The notes beneath the pieces are model-generated. The model was not told the origin of the DNA and did no database searches. It worked only from the letters and a program-made list of their open reading frames with translations. Shown in pieces: positions 58,099 through 64,000 of a DNA stretch of 64,000 bases (the stretch's first letter is position 1; the number at the start of each line of letters is the position of its first letter). The DNA comes from JACVRW01 sp034664085 (GTDB lineage Bacteria; Actinomycetota; Thermoleophilia; Solirubrobacterales; Thermoleophilaceae). The stretch is taken from assembly GCA_034664085.1 (NCBI GenBank), contig JAXDII010000035.1, forward strand, positions 30,686 through 94,685. Direction: 5' to 3'. Both the position numbers and the translations under genes were made by a program.

Positions 58099-59436
58099 GT
58101 GCCCGCCCAACTCGACCAGCTCTGGGATGACATCCGCGACGAACTTCGCCGCGCGACGCCCGATTTCAAATTCCACATCTGGATCGAGCCGCTCGAGCTC
58201 GCGGGCGTGCAGGGGAAGACCCTCTACGTGCGCGCTCCGGAGCACATCCGTACCTCGGTGGCCGAGCGCTACCTGCCGCTGCTGCGGCGCGCGGCGGCAC
58301 AGCGCTTCGACAATCACGCCGTGGTCGAGGTCGTCGGCCCGGGCTGGTCGGCACCGCCTGAGCAGCCGGCAACCGCGCGCCGCGCGGCGGCGCAGGATTC
58401 CTCGCCCGGGGCGCGGCTGAACCCCAAGTACAGCTTCGACCAGTTCGTGATCGGGGAGGGCAACCGCTTCGCCCACGCCGCTTCCCTCGCCGTGGCCGAG
58501 CTCCCCGCCCAGGCGTACAACCCGCTCTTCCTGCACGGTCGCCCGGGCCTCGGCAAGACTCACCTCCTGCACGCGATCGGCAACTACGTGCAGCGGTACG
58601 GATCCGGGCTGCGTGTGCGCTACGCGACGATCGAGGAGTTCACGACCGGCTTCGTGGACGCCGTGCGGCGCCACCGCACCGGCGACTTCAAGGACGACTT
58701 CCGCAGCGCCGACGTCGTGCTGATCGACGACGTCCAGTTCCTCGCCGGCAGGACGAAGACGCGCGAGGAGTTCTTCCACACCTTCAACGCGCTGCTTGAC
58801 TCCGGGCGCCAGCTGGTGATCTCCTCCGATCGCAGCCCGGAGGACCTGCCGGATCTCGAGGACCGCCTGGCCGAGCGCTTCCGCTCCGGACTGGTCGTGG
58901 AGCTCGAGCCGCCGCCGGCCCCGCTCCGCCGGGCCATCCTCGCCAAGCGCGCCTGCCTCGACGGCCTCGAGGTCTCCGACGCGGTGATCGCCGAGATCGC
59001 ACAACGCATCGACAGCAGCGTGCGTGCCCTCGAGGGCGCCCTGATCCGCGTCGTGGCCTACGCCTCCCTGAAGGGCGACGAGCCCACGCCCGGCCTCGTG
59101 CGCCACGTCCTCAGGCGCCTGGGCGAGAACACCTCCCCCGACGCATGCGGCATCTCCGAGATCATCGACGCCGCGGCGCAGGAGTTCGGCATCGAGCGCG
59201 AGTCGCTGCTGGCTCGCGATCGCCGCCCGACCGTGGCCACCGCCCGGCAGGTCGCGATGTACCTCGCGCGCGAGCTCACCGAACACAGCCTTCCCGAGAT
59301 CGGACGCGGCATCGGCGGCCGCAACCACACGACCGTCCTGCACGCCGTGAACCGCGTCAGCGCCGCGTTGCGCACCGATCCGGCTGTGCGCAACGCCGTC
59401 GACAACCTGCACCGGCGACTCGGGCATCGTGCGTAA
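58099..59436 (+). CDS. dnaA: Chromosomal replication initiator DnaA
   Basis: A 445-residue AAA+ initiator. Domain I is about 1-80 (LWDDIRDELRRATPDFKFHIWIEPL), a short domain II follows, then AAA+ with FDQFVIGEGNRFAHAA, Walker A GRPGLGKTHLLHAIG (about 148-162), Walker B VLIDDVQFLAG (about 209-219) and domain IV with the DnaA-box-reading signature GRGIGGRNHTTVLHAVNRV (about 405-423). GTG start. Domain II is only about 30 residues, much shorter than in Streptomyces. Confidence 0.97.
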   Translation: MPAQLDQLWDDIRDELRRATPDFKFHIWIEPLELAGVQGKTLYVRAPEHIRTSVAERYLPLLRRAAAQRFDNHAVVEVVGPGWSAPPEQPATARRAAAQDSSPGARLNPKYSFDQFVIGEGNRFAHAASLAVAELPAQAYNPLFLHGRPGLGKTHLLHAIGNYVQRYGSGLRVRYATIEEFTTGFVDAVRRHRTGDFKDDFRSADVVLIDDVQFLAGRTKTREEFFHTFNALLDSGRQLVISSDRSPEDLPDLEDRLAERFRSGLVVELEPPPAPLRRAILAKRACLDGLEVSDAVIAEIAQRIDSSVRALEGALIRVVAYASLKGDEPTPGLVRHVLRRLGENTSPDACGISEIIDAAAQEFGIERESLLARDRRPTVATARQVAMYLARELTEHSLPEIGRGIGGRNHTTVLHAVNRVSAALRTDPAVRNAVDNLHRRLGHRA

Positions 59437-59547
59437 CAGCCGGTGTCGCTGCGACAATCCACAGCCGGCTTCCCTTTTGCCAAGCGTAATTTGGCCACCT
59501 ATCAACGTATTGACAGGCCCAATAACTCCAAGGTCAGGTAGCAAACG
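59437..59547. other. dnaA-dnaN intergenic region
   Basis: 111 bp, more AT-rich than its surroundings. Contains one weak DnaA-box-like sequence (CAATCCACA at about 59454-59462), the motif CCCTTTTGCCAAGCGTAA at 59472-59489 and a GCCAA...TTGGC inverted repeat. Too short and box-poor for a typical actinobacterial oriC. Confidence 0.5.
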
Positions 59548-60660
59548 TTGAAGCTCACCGTTTCCCGTGAAACGTTCCTCGCCAAGCTCGGCATCGCCGT
59601 GCGGGGCGCCTCCACGCGCAGTGCGATCCAGACGCTGGCGGGGGTGTTGCTGCGTGTGGACGAGAATGGCGCCGAGCTCGAGGCGACCGATATGGAGCTG
59701 GGCCTGCGGGTGTCGCTGGAGACCTCGGAGTCGTCGCCCGGCCAGGCGGTGATCCCGGGGCGGCTCCTGCTCGACGTGGTGCGCTCCCTGCCGACGGACC
59801 AGCTCTCGCTGGAGTACCGCAGCGCGCAGCAGGACGTGGAGGTGGTGGCGGGCCCGGCCAAGTTCCACCTGCGCACACTCCCGCCCGAGGACTTCCCGAA
59901 GCTGCCCGAGGTGCCGACCGAGGGCATCATGACCGTGCCGGCGGCGGCCTTCGTGGACACGATCGCGCGGGTGGCGCGGGCGGCCTCGCGGGACGAGACG
60001 CGCCCGCACCTCACCGGCGTGCTGGTCACGGCCACCGGTCGCGAGCTGCGGATGGTCGCCACCGACTCCTACCGCCTGTCGGTCAAGGAGACCCAGCTCG
60101 AGGACGCGCTTGAGGGATCGCTCGAGGCCAACGTGCCGGCGCGCACGCTGCAGGAGCTCGGCCGGATCGCGGGGGCCGCCGCCAGCGAGACAATCGGCGT
60201 GGCCGCGCTGGAGAACCAGGTCATCTTCACCGTCGACGACGTGATGCTCTCCTCGCGCCTGGTCGAGGGCCGCTTCCCGAACTACCAGCAGCTGCTGCCC
60301 GAGTCGTTCGAGCACGAGCTGCGCGTCAGTCGCGACGAGCTGCTCGAGGTCGTGCGCCGTGTCGGGCTGCTGGCGCAGAAGAACGCGCCACTGCGGCTGC
60401 GCTTCTCGGAGGGCACGCTGGACGTCTCGGCCCAGACGCCCGACGTCGGCGAGGCGAGCGAGTCACTGCCGATTCCGTTCGCCGGCGAACCATTGGAGAT
60501 CGGCTTCAACCCGGAGTTCTTCCGCGAGGGGCTGGAGAGCACCGAGTCGGAGGAGCTGATCCTGAAGCTGATCAGCCCGCTGCGGCCCGGACTGATCCAT
60601 TCCGGCGACGAGGGCTCAGGGTTCGTCTACCTGGTGATGCCGATTCGCCTGAACGTGTAG
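59548..60660 (+). CDS. dnaN: DNA polymerase III sliding clamp (beta subunit)
   Basis: The 370-residue ring-forming processivity clamp. MKLTVSRETFLAKLGIAVRG opens domain 1, GRLLLDVVRSLP (about 71-82) and ATDSYRLSVKE (about 171-181) mark domains 1 and 2, and the C-terminus FVYLVMPIRLNV matches the family's PMR end. TTG start at 59548 without a strong ribosome site. The VSRET codons carry a parS-like sequence. recF follows 11 nt later. Confidence 0.97.
   Translation: MKLTVSRETFLAKLGIAVRGASTRSAIQTLAGVLLRVDENGAELEATDMELGLRVSLETSESSPGQAVIPGRLLLDVVRSLPTDQLSLEYRSAQQDVEVVAGPAKFHLRTLPPEDFPKLPEVPTEGIMTVPAAAFVDTIARVARAASRDETRPHLTGVLVTATGRELRMVATDSYRLSVKETQLEDALEGSLEANVPARTLQELGRIAGAAASETIGVAALENQVIFTVDDVMLSSRLVEGRFPNYQQLLPESFEHELRVSRDELLEVVRRVGLLAQKNAPLRLRFSEGTLDVSAQTPDVGEASESLPIPFAGEPLEIGFNPEFFREGLESTESEELILKLISPLRPGLIHSGDEGSGFVYLVMPIRLNV
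59559..59574. other. parS-like site in dnaN
   Basis: cgtttcccgtgaaacg, the same 16 bp as in rsmG but in the opposite orientation relative to its gene. Encodes T-V-S-R-E-T of DnaN. Confidence 0.75.
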
Positions 60661-60671
60661 CCGGGCGGGCC

Positions 60672-61766
60672 GTGCAGGTCACGCGCCTCGAGCTTCGCGA
60701 CTTCCGCAACTACGAGGCGGCGGAGTTGGAGCTGCCGCCCGGGCTCGCCGTGGTGGTTGGCCCGAACGGCGCCGGCAAGACGAACCTCCTGGAGGCCGTC
60801 TACTTCGGATGCACGGGCGGCTCGCCGCGAACGTCGAACGAGCGCGAGCTCGTCCGACGCGGCGCGTCCGTCGCGCGTGTGGTGATCGAGACGCGCGACG
60901 AGGAGGCGACGCACCGGCTGGAGGCGGGCTTCCAGCCCGGCGAGGCGAAGCACCTGCGGCTCGACGGGAACCCAGTCGACAGCCTCGCCGGCCTCGAGGC
61001 ACGTCCGCTCGTGAGCGTCTTCCTGCCCGAGCGGCTCGAGCTCGTCAAGGGCGCCCCGGCCGCGCGCAGGGCTCACCTGGACCAGGTCGTGGCCGCGCTT
61101 TGGCCGGCACGCGCAGGCACGCGCGCCGCCTACTCGCGCGCCCTGGCCCAGCGCAACGCCCTCGTCGCGCGCATCCGGGCCGGCGCATCGGACGCCGTGG
61201 CGCTGGACGCCTGGGACATGCAGCTGGCGCACCACGGCGTGGCCCTGATGGAGCAGCGGTCTGAGGCCGTCGAAGGCCTGCGCCAGCCGTTCGCCGACCT
61301 CGCCGCGCAGCTCGGGCTGCCCGGCCCAGCGGAGGTGCGCTACCGGCCCCGCTCCGCCGCGACCGACGCCGAGGGCCTCGCCGCCGAGCTGGGCGAGCGC
61401 CGCGCCGCCGATCTCGAGCGCGGCTTCACGGCGCACGGCCCGCACCGCGACGAGCTGGGGCTGGTGCTCGACGGCTCCGCCCTGCGTGCCTATGGCTCCC
61501 AGGGACAACAGCGCACCGCCTTGCTGGCGCTCCTGTTCGCGGAGCGCCAGCTGCTGGCGAGTCGCCGCGGACGGCCGCCGCTGATGCTGCTCGACGACGT
61601 CATGTCGGAGCTGGACTCGGAGCGCCGCGACCTGCTCGCCGGGCTGCTGCGCGCCGGCGGCCAGGCGATCGTCACTGCGACCGAGGCGGACCACGTGCCC
61701 GGTGTGGTCGAGGAGGAGCTGGTGCGCGTGGCCTCCGGGTCGCTGCCGCGGGCGGTGGCGGCGTGA
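60672..61766 (+). CDS. recF: DNA replication and repair protein RecF
   Basis: A 364-residue SMC-like ATPase that helps load RecA at gaps. LELRDFRNYEAAEL at the start, Walker A GPNGAGKTN at 30-38, the signature region with QGQQRTALLALLFAE (about 275-289) and Walker B PPLMLLDDVMSELD (about 300-313) are intact. GTG start 11 nt after dnaN; a GTGA overlap leads into the DUF721 gene. Confidence 0.96.
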   Translation: MQVTRLELRDFRNYEAAELELPPGLAVVVGPNGAGKTNLLEAVYFGCTGGSPRTSNERELVRRGASVARVVIETRDEEATHRLEAGFQPGEAKHLRLDGNPVDSLAGLEARPLVSVFLPERLELVKGAPAARRAHLDQVVAALWPARAGTRAAYSRALAQRNALVARIRAGASDAVALDAWDMQLAHHGVALMEQRSEAVEGLRQPFADLAAQLGLPGPAEVRYRPRSAATDAEGLAAELGERRAADLERGFTAHGPHRDELGLVLDGSALRAYGSQGQQRTALLALLFAERQLLASRRGRPPLMLLDDVMSELDSERRDLLAGLLRAGGQAIVTATEADHVPGVVEEELVRVASGSLPRAVAA

Positions 61767-62083
61767 GGCGCCTGGCGCCGCGATCGCTGGGAACGGCGCT
61801 CGACGCGGTTCTGGCCGATGCGCGCCCGGCGGGCCTGTTGGCAGTCGTCCAGTCGGCCTGGCCCGACGTCGCCGGGGCGGCGCTGGGGGCCTCCGCGCGG
61901 CCGGTCTCGGAGCGGTCCGGGATCGTCACCGTGGCGTGCGAATCGGCGGTCTGGGCGAGTGAGCTCGAGCTGCTCGCGCCGGACCTCAAGAGCGGTCTCA
62001 ACGCGGCCCTGGAGGCCTCCGGCGACCCCGCTCGAGTGGAGCGCCTGCGCTTCGTGGTCGGTTCGGGAGCGAACGCCCCGTGA
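61763..62083 (+). CDS. dciA: DUF721 / DciA-like protein
   Basis: A 106-residue protein in the recF-gyrB position typical of actinobacterial DUF721. The KH-like domain has AVVQSAWPDVAGAALGASARPVSERSGIVTVACESAVWASEL (about 27-68). In other bacteria DciA is the ancestral loader/operator of DnaB. GTG start overlaps the recF stop. The C-terminus is short. The symbol reflects homology, not demonstrated function; a DnaC-like gene is also present near dnaB. Confidence 0.85.
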   Translation: MRRLAPRSLGTALDAVLADARPAGLLAVVQSAWPDVAGAALGASARPVSERSGIVTVACESAVWASELELLAPDLKSGLNAALEASGDPARVERLRFVVGSGANAP

Positions 62084-62085
62084 AA

Positions 62086-62103
62086 CCCTTTCGCCAAGCG
62101 CAA
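62086..62103. repeat. Intergenic motif CCCTTTCGCCAAGCGCAA
   Basis: Matches 16 of 18 bases of 59472-59489 (upstream of dnaN); a shorter relative lies at 57935-57950 (upstream of dnaA). All three are non-coding positions around the replication genes. Confidence 0.6.
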
Positions 62104-62170
62104 CGGGCCGCGGGCCATGGTGGCTGCGTTTTGTGGCTATTAGCGGGGATTTTGTAACGCTGGGAGGGTC

Positions 62171-62197
62171 TTGGAAGGGGTGCTCGCCTGCTACTAT
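62171..62197 (+). promoter_or_regulatory. gyrB promoter
   Basis: TTGGAA (62171-62176) and TACTAT (62192-62197) with a 15-bp spacer. The start of transcription near 62204 would give a leader of about 108 nt containing a terminator-like hairpin. Confidence 0.5.
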
Positions 62198-62218
62198 TGA
62201 GAGCGGTCTTATGTAGCG

Positions 62219-62258
62219 CCCCGGTCCGTGCGCGAGTAGCCGCGGAGCCGGGGTTTTT
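62219..62258 (+). terminator. Intrinsic terminator or attenuator before gyrB
   Basis: CCCCGG (62219-62224) pairs with CCGGGG (62248-62253), with further TCCG/CGGA pairing inside, followed directly by five Ts (62254-62258). It may end the dnaN-recF-dciA transcript or attenuate the gyrB leader, as it lies between the gyrB promoter and its start codon. Confidence 0.65.
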
Positions 62259-62311
62259 CACGGTGTGCGGGGGCGCTTTGCGCGGGACCGTGCCACGACG
62301 GAAGGGTTGGC

Positions 62312-64000
62312 TTGGCAGACAACGCTGAGAAGGGCGGCAAGGCCCCCAAGAAGCAGAGCAACGGGAGCTATGGCGCCCAGGACATCACGGTCCTCGAAGG
62401 ACTCGAGGCCGTCCGCAAGCGTCCGGGCATGTACATCGGTTCGACCGGCGCCCGCGGTCTCCACCACCTCATCTACGAGGTTGTCGACAACTCTGTCGAC
62501 GAGGCACTCGCCGGCGAGGCCGACCAGGTCGAGATCGTCATCCACCCCGACAACTCCGTCACCGTCACCGACAACGGTCGCGGCATCCCCGTGGACATGC
62601 ACGAGAAGGAGGGCCGCCCGGCCGCCGAGGTCGTGCTGACCGTCCTCCACGCTGGCGGCAAGTTCGGCGACGGCGGCGGCTACAAGGTCTCGGGAGGCCT
62701 GCACGGCGTCGGCGTGTCCGTCGTCAACGCGCTGTCGGAGTGGCTGCACCTCACGGTGTGGCGCGACGGCCACGAGTACACCCAGTCGTACGAGCGCGGC
62801 ACGCCCGTCACGGAGCTCAAGCAGGGCGCCGAGACCGACCGCCGCGGCACGAGCATCACGTACCTGCCCGACCTCGAGATCTTCGAGACGATCGACTACG
62901 ACCGGACGGTGCTCGAGCAGCGCTTCCGCGAGATGGCCTTCCTGACCAAGGGCCTGAAGATCGACTTCACCGACGAGCGCGGCGAGCGCTTCAAGACGAC
63001 CTTCCAGTACGACGGCGGCATCGTCGACTTCGTCAACTACCTGCACAGCCAGGGCACTCGCGAGCCGCTGCACCCAAAGGTCGTCTACCTCGACGGCACC
63101 ACCGACATCGGCGAGGTCGAGGTCGCACTGCAGTGGAACAACTCCTACCAGGAGGCACTGCTCTCGTTCGCCAACAACATCAACACGCACGAGGGCGGCA
63201 CGCACCTGTCCGGCTTCCGCTCGGCACTCACCGGAACCATCAACAGGTACGCGCGCGCGGTCGGCGAGCTCAAGGAGAAGGACCCCAACCTCGCCGGCGA
63301 GGACGTCCGCGAGGGGCTCACCGCGATCATCTCCGTGAAGATCCGCGATCCCCAGTTCGAGGGCCAGACCAAGACCAAGCTCGGCAACCCGCCGGTCGAG
63401 GGCCTGGTGCAGACGGCCGTCAACAAGGGCCTGGCCGAGTTCCTCGAGGAGAACCCCGGCGAGGCGCGCGTGATCATCCGCAAGGCGGTTGACGCCGCGC
63501 GCGCACGGGACGCCGCACGCAAGGCGCGGGACCTGACGCGCCGCAAGTCGGCGCTCGAGAACTCGACGCTGCCGGGCAAGCTCGCCGACTGCTCCGTGCG
63601 CGATCCCGCGCTGGCGGAGATCTTCATCGTCGAGGGCGACTCGGCCGGAGGCTCCGCCAAGCAGGGCCGCGACCGCAACACGCAGGCGATCCTGCCCCTG
63701 CGCGGCAAGATCATCAACGTCGAGAAGAACCGCATCGACAAGGTGCTCTCGAACAAGGAGATCCAGGCGCTGATCACCGCGATCGGCACCGGGATCCGCG
63801 AGGACTTCGACATCGAGAAGGCGCGTTACCACAAGGTCATCGTCATGACCGATGCCGACGTGGACGGTGCGCACATCCGCACCCTCGTGCTGACCTTCCT
63901 CTACCGCGAGATGCCCGAGCTGATCGACGCCGGCTACGTGTACATCGCCAAGCCGCCGCTCTACAAGGTCAAGTCCGGCAAGCAGGACGTCTACATCGAG
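62312..64000 (+). CDS. gyrB: DNA gyrase subunit B, 5' part
   Basis: The ATPase subunit of gyrase; 563 codons are in the window and the gene continues beyond it. LEGLEAVRKRPGMYIGST (about 27-44) and EVVDNSVDEALAG, the GHKL ATP-lid HGVGVSVVNALS (about 134-145), the Toprim motif FIVEGDSAGGSAKQGRDR (about 434-451) and VMTDADVDGAHIRTL are all present. TTG 62312 is the likely start: GGAAGGG lies 5 nt upstream. The first 20 residues are Lys/Gly-rich and unconserved. Confidence 0.96.
   Translation, partial: MADNAEKGGKAPKKQSNGSYGAQDITVLEGLEAVRKRPGMYIGSTGARGLHHLIYEVVDNSVDEALAGEADQVEIVIHPDNSVTVTDNGRGIPVDMHEKEGRPAAEVVLTVLHAGGKFGDGGGYKVSGGLHGVGVSVVNALSEWLHLTVWRDGHEYTQSYERGTPVTELKQGAETDRRGTSITYLPDLEIFETIDYDRTVLEQRFREMAFLTKGLKIDFTDERGERFKTTFQYDGGIVDFVNYLHSQGTREPLHPKVVYLDGTTDIGEVEVALQWNNSYQEALLSFANNINTHEGGTHLSGFRSALTGTINRYARAVGELKEKDPNLAGEDVREGLTAIISVKIRDPQFEGQTKTKLGNPPVEGLVQTAVNKGLAEFLEENPGEARVIIRKAVDAARARDAARKARDLTRRKSALENSTLPGKLADCSVRDPALAEIFIVEGDSAGGSAKQGRDRNTQAILPLRGKIINVEKNRIDKVLSNKEIQALITAIGTGIREDFDIEKARYHKVIVMTDADVDGAHIRTLVLTFLYREMPELIDAGYVYIAKPPLYKVKSGKQDVYIE

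Noticed and set aside
58054..60315. 753-codon minus-strand frame across dnaA and dnaN
   Set aside because: Entirely antisense to dnaA and dnaN, whose motifs are complete; no recognisable domain in the translation.

Overview
The window is a very G+C-rich chromosomal segment from a bacterium that looks like an actinobacterium of the Thermoleophilia/Solirubrobacterales type. This is an inference from gene content and order, not a database match. Pointers are the classic origin block rpmH-rnpA-yidD-yidC-khpB-rsmG-parA-parB facing away from dnaA-dnaN-recF-dciA-gyrB, a menaquinone/bc-complex cluster with a split cytochrome b, Tat export genes, trehalose synthesis and frequent GTG/TTG starts. No phage, insertion sequence, CRISPR array or other clear island is visible; almost all DNA is ordinary, tightly packed coding sequence.

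Layout. 1-5.3 kb: HAD hydrolase end, PIG-V-like membrane glycosyltransferase, MscS channel, class A PBP, thiL and a small FlgM-like protein. 5.4-10.9 kb: M28-like membrane protein that has lost its zinc ligands, a two-component pair, an HtrA-like lipoprotein protease and an RsbW-like protein. 10.9-13.6 kb: treT-otsA. 14.2-19.7 kb: rpsF, ssb, rpsR, rplI, dnaB, a DnaC-like loader and purA. 19.7-25.1 kb: RDD protein, a membrane protein and four genes resembling the UDP-ManNAc3NAcA pathway. 25.2-30.2 kb: class IV aminotransferase, GntR regulator with an E1 alpha/beta dehydrogenase pair, CBS protein and two NTF2-like proteins. 30.2-33.5 kb: tRNA-Lys, STAS protein, TPR protein, tatC, tatA, dcd and a zinc-ribbon protein. 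33.5-41.1 kb: polyprenyl synthase, menG, qcrCBA, then a heme operon hemB-(AhbA/AhbB-like fusion)-hemL-small protein. 41.2-52.8 kb: ACT protein, ABC exporter, YmdB phosphodiesterase, membrane glycosyltransferases, GtrA, an alkaline-phosphatase-fold enzyme, aminotransferase-ddl and a bifunctional nuclease. 52.9-64 kb: tRNA-Ile and the chromosome-partition/origin block, ending inside gyrB.

Regulation. The most striking recurrent signal is a TANNNT hexamer ending 6-12 nt before the start codon of most operon-leading genes, usually with no Shine-Dalgarno. This points to widespread leaderless mRNA. Genes inside operons are mostly joined by ATGA/GTGA overlaps. Two near-consensus parS sites are written into the N-terminal codons of rsmG and dnaN.

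Most interesting points: a DnaC-like AAA+ loader beside dnaB in a genome that also has dciA; the dual-coding parS sites; a fused siroheme-decarboxylase-like protein in a heme operon; a catalytically dead M28 protein; parB ending inside a tRNA gene; and an origin region without a recognisable DnaA-box cluster.
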